Shown: positions 6,325 through 15,377, counted from the first letter of the stretch. The stretch is 15,492 nt of DNA from an uncultured Ruminiclostridium sp. (GCA_910588335.1 CAJUQV010000039.1:1-15492); one strand, 5' to 3'. The notes: generated by a model not told the origin, from the letters alone. Made by a program: numbers and translations.

Positions 6325-9300
6325 TTACTCTTCATCGTCCGACAGAACTTCTTCCATAACCATACTGCCGGGGAAATCATCTTCTTCGTCGTCCTCGTCT
6401 CCGAAATCGTCGTCATCGCCGAAATCGTCGCCGTAAAGAACGTCGTCGGGGTCTTCGGGGATAAAGGAAGCGTCAAGCTCCTCTTCGTTGGTCACATACT
6501 CGAAGTCATCGGCGTTAACCATTCCCACCTCTTCGTCGTCGTCAAAGGTCTGTTTCAGGTCTATTTCCTCCTGATCCTTGTCAAGCACCTTAACGTCAAG
6601 TCCCAGGGACTGAAGCTCCTTGACAAGAACCTTGAAGGATTCGGGAACGCCGGGCTTCGGAACGCTGTCGCCCTTTACTATCGCTTCATAGGTTTTTACG
6701 CGTCCCACAATATCGTCGGATTTTACGGTCAGTATTTCCTGCAAGGTATAAGCCGCGCCGTAAGCCTCTAATGCCCATACTTCCATTTCGCCGAAGCGCT
6801 GTCCGCCGAACTGAGCCTTACCGCCTAACGGCTGCTGCGTTACCAGAGAGTAAGGACCGGTTGAACGGGCGTGTATTTTATCGTCTACAAGATGGTGAAG
6901 CTTAAGGTAATACATATAGCCCACAGTTACGGGGGACTCGAACTTCTCGCCGGTTCTTCCGTCTATTAGCTCGGTTTTACAGTCGTCCGTCCATTTAAGC
7001 TTTGTAAAATCTATCTGTGCGGTGTCCTCGCCGGAAAGCTCGTTTTTATGCTCCTGAGCGTAGTGATAGAGGTCGCGTATATTTTCCTCATGAACGCCGT
7101 CGAATACGGGAGTCATTATCTTCCAGCCCAAGGCTCTTGCAACGTAGCCCAAATGCACCTCAAGAACCTGTCCGATATTCATACGGGAAGGAACGCCCAG
7201 AGGGTTAAGCACGATATCCAAAGGTGTGCCGTCGGGCAGGAAGGGCATATCCTCCTGCTTTAAAATACGGGACACAACGCCCTTGTTTCCGTGGCGGCCC
7301 GCCATTTTGTCACCCACGCTGATTTTTCTCTTCTGCGCGATATAACAGCGTACTACCGCGTTTACACCGGGAGAAAGCTCCTGGCTGTTGGTTCTGTCAA
7401 ATACTTTTACGTCGACAATTACGCCGTTTTCACCGTGGGGGACACGGAGAGAGTTGTCTCTCACGTCGCGCGCCTTGTCGCCGAATATTGCGCGGAGCAA
7501 TCTTTCCTCGGCGGTAAGGTCGGCTTCTCCCTTGGGAGCAACCTTACCCACCAGGATATCGCCCGCGTGCACCTCGGCGCCTATCCTAATTATTCCCCTG
7601 TCGTCAAGGTCTTTTAAAGCGTCCTCGCTTACGTTGGGGATTTCTCTTGTGATCTCTTCGGGGCCTAATTTGGTTTCACGGCATTCCAGCTCGTACTCTT
7701 CTATGTGAATTGAGGTGTATACATCGTTGTAAACCAGCTTTTCGTTTATTAGAACGGCGTCCTCGTAGTTGTAGCCCTCCCATGTCATAAAACCGATAAG
7801 GGCGTTTTTGCCCAGAGATATCTCGCCGTTGCTTGTGGCGGGGCCGTCGGCTATTACGTCGCCTTTCCTTACGGTATCGCCCTTCTTGACAATGGGCTTC
7901 TGGTTTATACATGTGCCTTGGTTGGAGCGCTTGAACTTTATAAGCTCGTACTTATGCTCCCTGCCTTCATTGGAAAAAACGGTTATAACGTCCGCGGTAA
8001 CATTTGTTACAAGTCCGTCCGCCTTTGCCAATATGCAAACGCCGGAATCCACCGCCGCCTTATATTCCATTCCGGTGCCCACAACCGGATTCTGAGTAAC
8101 CATAAGAGGTACGGCCTGACGCTGCATGTTTGCTCCCATAAGAGCACGGTTTGCGTCGTCGTTTTCAAGGAAGGGAATCATCGCCGTAGCTACCGAAACC
8201 ATCATTTTCGGTGAAACGTCCATGTAATCTACGGTTTCTCTTGATACTTCCAGTATCTCGTCCCTGTGACGGGCGGTAACGCGGGGACGCACAAAATGAC
8301 CTTCCTTATCCAGAGGCTCGTTTGCCTGAGCCACTATATACTTATCCTCCACGTCGGCGGTCATGTAAACCACCTCGTCGGTAACAACGCCCGTAGCCTT
8401 GTCTACCTTGCGGTAGGGGGCTTCGATAAAACCGTACTCGTTTATCTTGGCAAAGGAGGCAAGATAGGAAATAAGACCGATGTTGGGGCCTTCAGGGGTT
8501 TCAATGGGACACATTCTTCCGTAGTGGGAGTAATGTACGTCACGAACCTCAAAGCTGGCTCTGTCACGGCTGAGACCTCCGGGACCGAGGGCGGAAAGAC
8601 GTCTTTTATGGGTAAGCTCCGCCAGCGGGTTGTTCTGATCCATAAACTGGGACAGAGGGGAAGAGCCGAAAAATTCTTTTATTGACGCCACAACGGGGCG
8701 TATATTTATAAGGGAGCTGGGAGAAACCTTCTCCATCTCCTGCGACTGAAGTCCCATTCTTTCGCGGATAACGCGCTCCATACGGGCAAAGCCGATTCTG
8801 AACTGGTTCTGGATAAGCTCGCCCACGGAACGGATACGTCTGTTGCCTAAATGGTCTATGTCGTCGATATCTCCGACGCCCTCGCAAAGGTTAATGAAAT
8901 AGCTTACGGTAGCCAAAATATCGTCTATTGTTATATGCTTGGGCACAAGTCTGTCCGCCTTGCGGGAAAGGGCTTCCTTAAGCTCCTCGTCGGAATTGGC
9001 GGTATCCAGTATTTCCTTCAGCACGTTAAAGGAAACTTTTTCGTTTATGCCGTATTTAAGGGGGTCTATGCCTGCGGGAAGGTAAGGCTTTATGTCAACC
9101 ATTCCGTTGCCCACTACCTTTATCGCCGTTTCCTTTTCCTCGGCGCAGATAAGAACCTCCATAACCCCCGCCTGTTCGATTTCAAGGGCAAGCTCGTTTT
9201 TAATGATCTGACCCTCCTCCGCCATTATCTCGCCTGTCATGGGGTTGATAACGGGGGCGGCAAGCTTGCGGTCGGTTATTCTGCTTGATATGCCGAGCTT

Positions 9301-10137
9301 TTTGTTGTACTTGTATCTTCCGAAGCGGGACAGGTCATAGCGTTTTGCGTCAAAGAATAAGGAGTTCAGGTGATTCTGCGCGGATTCCACCGTGGGAGGC
9401 TCGCCGGGGCGGAGCTTCTTGTATACTTCGAGAAGAGCTTCCTCGGTATTTTTGGTGGTATCCTTTTCGTTTATGGTCTGGCGTATGCGCTCGTCCTCGC
9501 CGAACATATCGATTATATCGTCATCGGTGCCCCTTCCGAGAGCGCGGATAAGGGTTGTGGCGGGGATCTTGCGGTTTTTGTCTATGCGGACATAGAACAC
9601 GTCGTTGCTGTCCATTTCATATTCCAGCCACGCGCCTCTGTTGGGTATAATGGTGGACTTAAACAGCTTCTTGCCGGTTTTGTCGTAATCGAAGCCGTAG
9701 TAAACGCCGGGTGAACGGATAAGCTGAGAAACAATAACTCTTTCGGCGCCGTTGATAACAAAGGTGCCGCTGTCGGTCATAAGCGGAAAATCGCCCATGA
9801 AAATGACATTCTCGGTAATTTCGCCGGTTTCCTCGTTTTTAAGACGCGCCTTTACGCGCAAGGGCGCCGCATAGGTCACGTCGCGCTCCTTACATTCGCT
9901 GATGCTGTACTTGGGCGTATCGTCAATGGTATAATCCACAAAGCTTAACGTAAGCTTTCCGTTGGCGTCGGTAATAGAGGCGATATCGTTGAATACCTCC
10001 TTTATGCCTTCGTCTAAAAACCATTGATAAGAGTTCTTCTGTATTTCGATGAGATTCGGCATTTCGAGAACTTCATCGATTTTTGAAAAGCTCTTTCTGG
10101 TATTTTTGCCCAGCTGCACATCCTTGACATTTACCAT
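6325..10137 (-). CDS. rpoB: DNA-directed RNA polymerase subunit beta
   Basis: This is the beta subunit of RNA polymerase, forming the catalytic cleft with beta-prime. Rifampicin cluster I is at residues 489-520 (FFGSSPLSQFMDQNNPLAEL, then THKRRLSALGPGG); the key residues Gln 497, Asp 500, His 510 and Ser 515 are the sensitive forms. The catalytic-cleft segment QKRKISVGDKMAGRHGNKG (935-953) is intact, as is PLGGKAQFGGQRFGEMEVWA near 1103-1122. Length is 1270 residues, against about 1190-1240 in many Firmicutes; the excess is an acidic C-terminal tail. In residues 1201-1270, 34 of 70 are Asp or Glu and none is Lys or Arg. The ATG at 10137 follows AAGGAG at 11 bases. No rplJ or rplL lies upstream: the gene has its own promoter in a divergent intergenic region. 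Confidence 0.99.
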   Translation of the reverse strand: MVNVKDVQLGKNTRKSFSKIDEVLEMPNLIEIQKNSYQWFLDEGIKEVFNDIASITDANGKLTLSFVDYTIDDTPKYSISECKERDVTYAAPLRVKARLKNEETGEITENVIFMGDFPLMTDSGTFVINGAERVIVSQLIRSPGVYYGFDYDKTGKKLFKSTIIPNRGAWLEYEMDSNDVFYVRIDKNRKIPATTLIRALGRGTDDDIIDMFGEDERIRQTINEKDTTKNTEEALLEVYKKLRPGEPPTVESAQNHLNSLFFDAKRYDLSRFGRYKYNKKLGISSRITDRKLAAPVINPMTGEIMAEEGQIIKNELALEIEQAGVMEVLICAEEKETAIKVVGNGMVDIKPYLPAGIDPLKYGINEKVSFNVLKEILDTANSDEELKEALSRKADRLVPKHITIDDILATVSYFINLCEGVGDIDDIDHLGNRRIRSVGELIQNQFRIGFARMERVIRERMGLQSQEMEKVSPSSLINIRPVVASIKEFFGSSPLSQFMDQNNPLAELTHKRRLSALGPGGLSRDRASFEVRDVHYSHYGRMCPIETPEGPNIGLISYLASFAKINEYGFIEAPYRKVDKATGVVTDEVVYMTADVEDKYIVAQANEPLDKEGHFVRPRVTARHRDEILEVSRETVDYMDVSPKMMVSVATAMIPFLENDDANRALMGANMQRQAVPLMVTQNPVVGTGMEYKAAVDSGVCILAKADGLVTNVTADVITVFSNEGREHKYELIKFKRSNQGTCINQKPIVKKGDTVRKGDVIADGPATSNGEISLGKNALIGFMTWEGYNYEDAVLINEKLVYNDVYTSIHIEEYELECRETKLGPEEITREIPNVSEDALKDLDDRGIIRIGAEVHAGDILVGKVAPKGEADLTAEERLLRAIFGDKARDVRDNSLRVPHGENGVIVDVKVFDRTNSQELSPGVNAVVRCYIAQKRKISVGDKMAGRHGNKGVVSRILKQEDMPFLPDGTPLDIVLNPLGVPSRMNIGQVLEVHLGYVARALGWKIMTPVFDGVHEENIRDLYHYAQEHKNELSGEDTAQIDFTKLKWTDDCKTELIDGRTGEKFESPVTVGYMYYLKLHHLVDDKIHARSTGPYSLVTQQPLGGKAQFGGQRFGEMEVWALEAYGAAYTLQEILTVKSDDIVGRVKTYEAIVKGDSVPKPGVPESFKVLVKELQSLGLDVKVLDKDQEEIDLKQTFDDDEEVGMVNADDFEYVTNEEELDASFIPEDPDDVLYGDDFGDDDDFGDEDDEEDDFPGSMVMEEVLSDDEE

Positions 10138-10242
10138 TGGCTAATTCACTCCTTAAATCAACGCTGATGCAGAATTTCGTCGGCTTTTGCATGGTGCCAA
10201 AACTTCCGAAATACATACATATCCATTATGATACATTGTATT

Positions 10243-10271
10243 AGTATACTCCAAATCCAGGAAAAAGTCAA
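10243..10271 (-). promoter_or_regulatory. Sigma-A promoter of rpoB-rpoC
   Basis: On the minus strand: TTGACT (10271-10266), 17 bases, TATACT (10248-10243). Expected start of transcription is near 10236, giving a leader of about 100 bases. With no ribosomal protein gene upstream, this is the likely main promoter of the operon. Confidence 0.8.
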
Positions 10272-10322
10272 GGGGTTAGAGGAAATATTTTAAATAAATT
10301 TTTTATATTTTTTTAATTTTTT

Positions 10323-10337
10323 ACGGAAATTTTCCGT
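10323..10337. promoter_or_regulatory. Palindrome in the divergent rpoB/transporter intergenic region
   Basis: ACGGAAA-T-TTTCCGT is a perfect 7-bp-arm palindrome. It lies between the two divergent promoters, 52 bases upstream of the rpoB -35 box and 64 upstream of the transporter's. The flanks are very AT-rich. It could be an operator, but the sequence matches no site I recognise. Apart from this and the two promoters, I see nothing more in 10138-10474. Confidence 0.3.
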
Positions 10338-10400
10338 TAATATATCCATATTTGACTTAAAACCTATCAAAAAATTCTACGCTAAAAAAATTTTTACTTG

Positions 10401-10429
10401 TTGTCTTTGTCGACTTTTTTTGATATAAT
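10401..10429 (+). promoter_or_regulatory. Sigma-A promoter of the Na/Pi cotransporter gene
   Basis: TTGTCT (10401-10406), 17 bases, TATAAT (10424-10429) with TG one base before the -10. Start of transcription is expected near 10436, leaving a leader of about 39 bases. Confidence 0.72.
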
Positions 10430-10474
10430 TTAAAATGAAAGTAAATAACTCTTTTTTGAGGAAAGGTTTGAATA

Positions 10475-12244
10475 ATGGACGTCTTATTACGAGTGCTGAC
10501 ATTTGTTGGCGGGCTTGCGCTGTTTCTGTACGGAATGAAGGTTATGAACTTAGGGCTGGAAAAGCTTTCGGGGGGCAAGCTGGAGCGTATACTGGAAAAG
10601 CTCACCAGCAGCACGTTTAAGGGACTTCTTCTCGGTCTTGTGGTAACGGCTCTTATGCAGTGCTCCTCCGCCACCACGGTAATGGTGGTGGGCTTTGTAA
10701 ATTCGGGTATAATGCAGCTCAGTCAGGCAACCGGAGTAATTATGGGCGCCAATATCGGTACTACGGTAACGGCATGGCTTATCTCCCTTACGGGAATAGA
10801 GGGAGATAATATTTTTATTAAAATGCTCAATCCCTCCAACTTCTCGCCCGTAGTCGCGATAATAGCCGTGGGAATACTTACCTTTGTCAAAAAAGGGAAG
10901 AAATACAATATCGCTACCATTTTAATAGGCTTCGCAATGCTCATGATAGGTATGAGCACCATGTCGGATACCGTAAAGCCATTGGCGGAGGTGCCCGAAT
11001 TTTCAAGGATACTTACCATGTTCTCTAATCCCGTATTGGGCGTTCTCTGCGGAATAATCGTCACCGCCGTTATGCAGAGTTCCTCCGCTTCGGTTGGCAT
11101 ATTGCAGGCCTTGTCCGCTACCGGAGCCCTCCCTTTGGGCAGCGCCATTCCGATAATAATGGGACAAAACATAGGCGCCTGCTCCACGGCGCTTATCTCC
11201 GGTGTGGGAGCGGGGAAGAACGCCAAGCGCGCCGCGGTTATACATCTTTACTTCAACGTAATAGGAACTGTGCTGTTTCTGGTGATTTATTACATAGCGG
11301 ACGGAATATTCAATTTTGCATTTGCGGACGCTGCGGCTAATCAATTTTCGATCGCTGTTGTTCACACCGTGTTTAATATTGCCACGGCAATAGTTCTTTT
11401 CCCATTTGCGAAGCTTCTCGAAAAGCTTGCCCGCATTACGGTACGGGAAGGTAAGCATCACGACGAGAATTACGCCAGACTGGACAAGCGTTTCCTGTCC
11501 TCCCCGTCTTTCGCCATCGACCAGTGCCGCACCCTGTCGGTTCAAATGGCTTCGCTTACCCAAACCACTCTTGCCGACGCTATAAATATGCTCAGCGAAT
11601 ATGACGAATCGACAAGCGAGGAGATAATCGCCAATGAAAACAGAGTGGACGAATACGAGGATAAAATAGGCACTTATCTTTTACAGCTCAATTCTCAGCA
11701 CATAACCGAAGCGGACAGCAAGGAAATATCACTTCTGCTTCACTGTATAGGCGATATAGAGCGCATTTCCGATCACGCGTTAAATACCCTTGAAGCAGCG
11801 GAAGAGCTTCATCGCAAGAAGCTTGAATTTTCCGATAAGGCAAAAGAGGAGCTTCGCATTTATATTGCCGCCACCAGCGAAATCGTGGGATTGGCCTTCT
11901 CCGCCTTTGCCACGGGGGACATTAAACAGGCAAAAACCGTAGAACCCTTGGAAGAAGTTATCGATAATCTGCGCAACGAGCTGAAAAAGCACCACGTAAA
12001 AAGACTGCGCAAGGGCAAGTGCACAATAGAGGCAGGATTTGTTCTGTCCGATCTTCTTACCAATTTTGAAAGAATTGCGGATCATTGCTCCAATATTGCG
12101 GTTTGTCTTATCCAGATTCAGGAAGGCAGCTTTGAAACGCATGAATATATCAACGAGCTGAAGAAAACGGAAAACACGTTTTTCTTGGAAAAGTTTACGG
12201 CGTTTACTCAGAAGTACGCGCTGCCTAAAAAGGCAAAGGACTAA
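10475..12244 (+). CDS. Na/Pi cotransporter family protein with C-terminal PhoU domain
   Basis: An integral membrane protein of the SLC34/NptA type (like E. coli YjbB), expected to move phosphate coupled to sodium. The N-terminal half holds the two inverted-repeat transport units, each with a Q-S-S type motif: MQCSSATT (61-68) followed by GANIGTTVT (91-99), and MQSSSAS (200-206) followed by GQNIGACST (230-238). Membrane helices run to about residue 315. The rest (about 340-570) is a PhoU-like helical domain with its two signature repeats, IERISDH (428-434) and FERIADH (531-537), whose acidic residues bind metal in PhoU. The length (589) is typical of the fusion. The ATG follows GAGGAAAGG at 8 bases. 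It is monocistronic and divergent from rpoB. Whether it imports or exports phosphate cannot be told; the PhoU domain suggests control by phosphate status. Confidence 0.95.
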   Translation: MDVLLRVLTFVGGLALFLYGMKVMNLGLEKLSGGKLERILEKLTSSTFKGLLLGLVVTALMQCSSATTVMVVGFVNSGIMQLSQATGVIMGANIGTTVTAWLISLTGIEGDNIFIKMLNPSNFSPVVAIIAVGILTFVKKGKKYNIATILIGFAMLMIGMSTMSDTVKPLAEVPEFSRILTMFSNPVLGVLCGIIVTAVMQSSSASVGILQALSATGALPLGSAIPIIMGQNIGACSTALISGVGAGKNAKRAAVIHLYFNVIGTVLFLVIYYIADGIFNFAFADAAANQFSIAVVHTVFNIATAIVLFPFAKLLEKLARITVREGKHHDENYARLDKRFLSSPSFAIDQCRTLSVQMASLTQTTLADAINMLSEYDESTSEEIIANENRVDEYEDKIGTYLLQLNSQHITEADSKEISLLLHCIGDIERISDHALNTLEAAEELHRKKLEFSDKAKEELRIYIAATSEIVGLAFSAFATGDIKQAKTVEPLEEVIDNLRNELKKHHVKRLRKGKCTIEAGFVLSDLLTNFERIADHCSNIAVCLIQIQEGSFETHEYINELKKTENTFFLEKFTAFTQKYALPKKAKD

Positions 12245-12266
12245 TACTACTCCCTTTCAAAACAGA

Positions 12267-12295
12267 TTGAATTGCAATTAAGAACATGTTATAAT
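12267..12295 (+). promoter_or_regulatory. Candidate promoter of the tldD-tldE operon
   Basis: TTGAAT (12267-12272), 17 bases, TATAAT (12290-12295). It lies just after the transporter gene, with no terminator seen between. Transcription would begin near 12302 and carry the 19-bp hairpin in its leader of about 177 bases. The -35 is only a 4-of-6 match. Confidence 0.5.
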
Positions 12296-12354
12296 ATAAA
12301 AATACAAAAACATGAATTATACCCAAAATAAAGTGCGATAATATATTTATACCA

Positions 12355-12399
12355 AATCCTTTTTAAACTATGGTTTTTATCCATAGTTTAAAAAGGATT
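12355..12399. repeat. Perfect 19-bp inverted repeat before tldD
   Basis: AATCCTTTTTAAACTATGG (12355-12373) and its exact complement (12381-12399) flank the loop TTTTTAT. There is no T tract on either strand after the stem, so it is not an ordinary intrinsic terminator. The form fits a short palindromic mobile repeat or a MITE remnant, or a leader hairpin for tldD. Confidence 0.75.
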
Positions 12400-12478
12400 G
12401 CACCCGAAACACTAATCCAACAGTTTTATAATAGACTAGTATTAAACATTCCGTTAAAGAAAGGAAAGTAATAACAAA

Positions 12479-13885
12479 ATGCAAGTCAAAAAAAGCGAAT
12501 ATCTTGAAAAAATAAGACCCACGGCCAAAAAACTGGTAAAGCTGCTATGCGAAAAATACGAGTACTGTTCACTTCTCGGCTCCGACAGCGAGAGCGTCAC
12601 TTACCGTGTATCGTCCACGGGTATAAGCATTGTTCCCAGCGACGTTCACAATAAACGCGGCTTTGTTATCCGCATTTTCGATAAAAGCGGACAGGCGGAA
12701 TACTCATTCAACATGCTCAGCGAAGAGCTTATTCCCGATATCGTGAAAAACGTTGAGAAAGCGGTAGGACTTTATGAGGGAGAAAATATCGGCATTCCCG
12801 AAGACAAGCCTCTTGTCTTTGACAAATCCTCCCAATACGAAATTGACCCCAAAGAACTTGGCGAAGAGAAAATAATTGAAAAACTCAGCGGTATCAGAAA
12901 ATCGGGACTGGCAAAAAACGAAAAGCTGGTGGACTGCGTATGCGGTTTCGGCTACCGCAAATACTCCGATATTTTTATCAGCCGCAACCGTGACTTAACC
13001 CAAAACGTAATGTGGGCTAACGCTATGGTCGGCGCCGTAGCAAAGGACGGTGAAAATATCCGGCAGGGCTACAAGGGCTTTTCCGTTTCCGGCGGAGCGG
13101 AAGTTTTAAACGAGCTTGACGAGGGCCTGAACCTTGCCGCAGACACCGCTCTTGAGCTTCTCACCGCCGAGCCTATTACCCCCGGCACCTACGAGTGCAT
13201 ATGCGAACCGGAGGTAACGGGAATGATAGTCCACGAAGCCTTCGGACACGGCGTTGAGATGGACATGTTTGCCAAGGACCGCGCTCTCGCAAAAAATTAT
13301 ATAGGAAAACAAGTTGCTTCTCCCCTCGTTACCATGCACGACAGCCCATCCGCCGTGAACCAGACCGCGACTTATTTCTTTGACGACGAAGGCGAAGAAG
13401 CTCACGATACTCTTGTTATAGAAAAGGGAATTTTAAAGGGAGGCTTCTGCGACGCAAAAAGCGCCCTTTGGCTGGATTGCCGTTCCACCGGCAACGGCAG
13501 GCGTGAAAGCTACGAAAGAAAAGCCTATACCAGAATGACCAACACCTACTTTTTAGGTGGCAATGACAAGGTTGAAGATATGATAGCCTCCGTAAAATAC
13601 GGCTTTCTCCTCTCAAACCCAAGCAGCGGAATGGAGGATCCCAAAAACTGGGGAATCCAGATGATGGTAAGCATGGCAAAGGAGATAAAGGACGGAAAGC
13701 TTACGGGAAAAGTATTCGCGCCCATAGTTATGACGGGTTATGTGCCCGATTTGCTTAAGTCGATAACAATGATGAGCGAAAACTCCGAGCTATGCGGCAC
13801 GGGTATGTGCGGCAAGGGTTATAAAGAATGGGTCAAGGTCTCCGACGGCGGCCCTTATATCAAGGCAAAAATTTCTTTGGGTTAA
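12479..13885 (+). CDS. tldD: TldD-type metalloprotease, catalytic subunit
   Basis: This is the active partner of the TldD/TldE protease, a cytoplasmic heterodimer that in E. coli processes microcin B17 and degrades unstructured peptides such as the CcdA antitoxin. The zinc motif HEAFGHGVEMD is at residues 252-262, with His 252, Glu 253 and His 257. Two C-terminal cysteines, 439 and 444 in CGTGMCGKGY, include the likely third zinc ligand, by analogy with the family. It has 468 residues, normal length. The ATG at 12479 follows AAAGGAAAG at 10 bases. The stop overlaps the ribosome site of the next gene, so both are made together. No modified-peptide (RiPP) precursor or maturation gene is seen in the window, so the substrate is unknown. 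Confidence 0.94.
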   Translation: MQVKKSEYLEKIRPTAKKLVKLLCEKYEYCSLLGSDSESVTYRVSSTGISIVPSDVHNKRGFVIRIFDKSGQAEYSFNMLSEELIPDIVKNVEKAVGLYEGENIGIPEDKPLVFDKSSQYEIDPKELGEEKIIEKLSGIRKSGLAKNEKLVDCVCGFGYRKYSDIFISRNRDLTQNVMWANAMVGAVAKDGENIRQGYKGFSVSGGAEVLNELDEGLNLAADTALELLTAEPITPGTYECICEPEVTGMIVHEAFGHGVEMDMFAKDRALAKNYIGKQVASPLVTMHDSPSAVNQTATYFFDDEGEEAHDTLVIEKGILKGGFCDAKSALWLDCRSTGNGRRESYERKAYTRMTNTYFLGGNDKVEDMIASVKYGFLLSNPSSGMEDPKNWGIQMMVSMAKEIKDGKLTGKVFAPIVMTGYVPDLLKSITMMSENSELCGTGMCGKGYKEWVKVSDGGPYIKAKISLG

Positions 13886-13897
13886 GGTGGTAACGAA

Positions 13898-15172
13898 ATG
13901 ATAAATAAAATAACCGAAATATTAAAAACCGAAGGCATTGAAAAATACCTGATAAACCAAACCGAAAAAAGCAGCAGCGAACTGTTTTTTATCAAGAAAA
14001 AACTTGACGTCCGCCGCACGAAAAACATTACGGATTACAAAGTAACGGTATACCGCGATCTCAAAAAGGACGGAGAAAAGCTGAGAGGAAGCGCGACGGC
14101 TGATATTTTCCCCACCATGGCCGACGAGGAAGTAAGGGAAAAGCTTAAGGATGCTTACTTTGCCGCTCAATTTGCCGCCAATCCCTATTTTGAGCTGGTA
14201 CGGGGAGATGGAAAAACCGTAACGCACGATCCTGCGGTTTCTTATTCCACCGAAGACGCGTCAAGATCTATGGCGAAAGCGCTGTTTTCGACAGATACAG
14301 ACGAGGAAGCTTTTATAAATTCCGCGGAAATTTTCGCGGTAAACGAAAAAATAAGAATTATAAACTCCGACGGGGTAGACGTTGCTTTTAGCAAGTTTAA
14401 TATCAACGGCGAGTTTGTAACCCAGTGCAAAACCGAAGAAGACGTGGAGCTGCATTACAGCTTTGACTACGATTGCGTCAACGAAAATGCGATAGCGGAA
14501 AAGGCGGCGGAAGGAATAAAAGCGGCAAAAGACAGATCGGTAGCTAAGCGCTGTCTTGAAAGCGGGAATTACGATGTGATTCTGAGCGGCGAAGAGCTGG
14601 CGGAAATTTTAAGCTATTACACATTCAGAGCGAATTCCGCATACATTTACGCCAAATATTCAGACTACTCGGTGGGCACAAACGTTCAGGGCGGCGAAAC
14701 AGACGGCGAAAAGCTTAATATTATCTGCGCGGCCACACAGCCGTACAGCTCCGAAGGTATAAAAATGTCCGACCTTAAGCTTATCGAAAACGGCGAATTG
14801 AAGGCTATCCACGGCGAAAACCGTTTTGCTCAGTACCTTGGCATAGCTCCCACCGGTATTTACGAAAAGATAAAGCTGGAGGCGGGCACCGAAAGCCTGG
14901 AGGCCATGAAGAAAAAGCCTTACTTACAGGCGGTGAAATTTTCCGATTTTCAAATGGATCCCTTTACGGGTCATTTCGGCGGCGAGATACGGCTGGCTTA
15001 TCTTTTTGACGGAAACAGCGTAACCAAGGTGACGGGCGGTTCCGTTAACGGCATAATCACCAAGGCGCACAAAAACCTTGTATTTTCCAAAGAAAGATAT
15101 TCCGACAGCCATTATGAGGGGCCCTTTGCGGTTAAGATAGAAAACGTTGCCGTGGCGGGAAGCGGAGAATAA
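13898..15172 (+). CDS. pmbA: TldE/PmbA-type subunit, non-catalytic partner of TldD
   Basis: The second subunit of the TldD/TldE protease. It is homologous to TldD in fold but lacks HExxxH, and in E. coli forms the peptide tunnel with TldD. No HExxxH is visible here, as expected. The C-terminal part has the family's usual pattern: a DPFTGHFGGEIRLAYLF segment (354-370) followed by VTKVTGGSVNGII (375-387). The length, 424 residues, is slightly short of the roughly 440-450 common in the family. The gene starts 12 bases after tldD; its ribosome site AAGGTGG (13884-13890) includes the last two bases of the tldD stop. The N-terminal half is Lys- and Glu-rich and less conserved. The assignment rests on context and the C-terminal pattern. 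Confidence 0.9.
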   Translation: MINKITEILKTEGIEKYLINQTEKSSSELFFIKKKLDVRRTKNITDYKVTVYRDLKKDGEKLRGSATADIFPTMADEEVREKLKDAYFAAQFAANPYFELVRGDGKTVTHDPAVSYSTEDASRSMAKALFSTDTDEEAFINSAEIFAVNEKIRIINSDGVDVAFSKFNINGEFVTQCKTEEDVELHYSFDYDCVNENAIAEKAAEGIKAAKDRSVAKRCLESGNYDVILSGEELAEILSYYTFRANSAYIYAKYSDYSVGTNVQGGETDGEKLNIICAATQPYSSEGIKMSDLKLIENGELKAIHGENRFAQYLGIAPTGIYEKIKLEAGTESLEAMKKKPYLQAVKFSDFQMDPFTGHFGGEIRLAYLFDGNSVTKVTGGSVNGIITKAHKNLVFSKERYSDSHYEGPFAVKIENVAVAGSGE

Positions 15173-15178
15173 TTTTAG

Positions 15179-15232
15179 GCAGCGCCACACAGTTACCTTC
15201 TAACGAATTTGCGCACGATTGTGCGGCGCTGC
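15179..15232 (+). repeat. Long hairpin after tldE, possible operon end
   Basis: GCAGCGCC (15179-15186) pairs perfectly with GGCGCTGC (15225-15232); after one A-C mismatch, CACA pairs with TGTG. The loop holds a smaller GCAC-GATT-GTGC-like stem. It begins 6 bases after the tldE stop. It is followed by TTAAAAAA, not Ts, so it would not terminate in the standard way; it may protect the mRNA 3' end or be a repeat element. Confidence 0.55.
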
Positions 15233-15377
15233 TTAAAAAACCTGTTCGCATTGGAATAACGCGTGGATTTTTCGGGAATTTTGAATAACGGTTACCGATT
15301 TTGACATACTATCTTTATAATTAAAGATAATTTAAAACTTTTTGTAAATTTTTCCAATAAAAAATCCAAAAAAAGAC
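15233..15377. other. AT-rich spacer with no gene
   Basis: No credible reading frame with a ribosome site is seen. A perfect TTGACA at 15301 is followed by a TATAAT only 9 bases later, too close for a normal promoter; that TATAAT lies inside a palindrome, ATCTTTA-TAAT-TAAAGAT (15311-15328). Otherwise nothing is recognised. Confidence 0.5.

Noticed and set aside
8590..8680. Rifampicin resistance in RpoB
   Set aside because: Gln 497, Asp 500, His 510 and Ser 515 are the sensitive residues; the Pro at 494, where E. coli has Gln, is as far as I know usual in clostridia.
10320..10677. Minus-strand frame 10357-10677 as an extra gene upstream of rpoB
   Set aside because: It overlaps the transporter start and both its promoter and leader, with no ribosome site or recognisable domain.
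12427..12432. TATAAT just before tldD as its promoter
   Set aside because: No -35-like hexamer lies 16-18 bases upstream; the candidate at 12267-12295 is better.
12479..15172. tldD-tldE as part of a RiPP cluster
   Set aside because: No precursor peptide, cyclodehydratase, radical SAM or exporter gene is visible nearby; the pair is common as a housekeeping protease.
15301..15321. TTGACA plus TATAAT as a second tRNA promoter
   Set aside because: The spacing is 9 bases, far below the 16-18 needed; the promoter at 15378-15406 is perfect.
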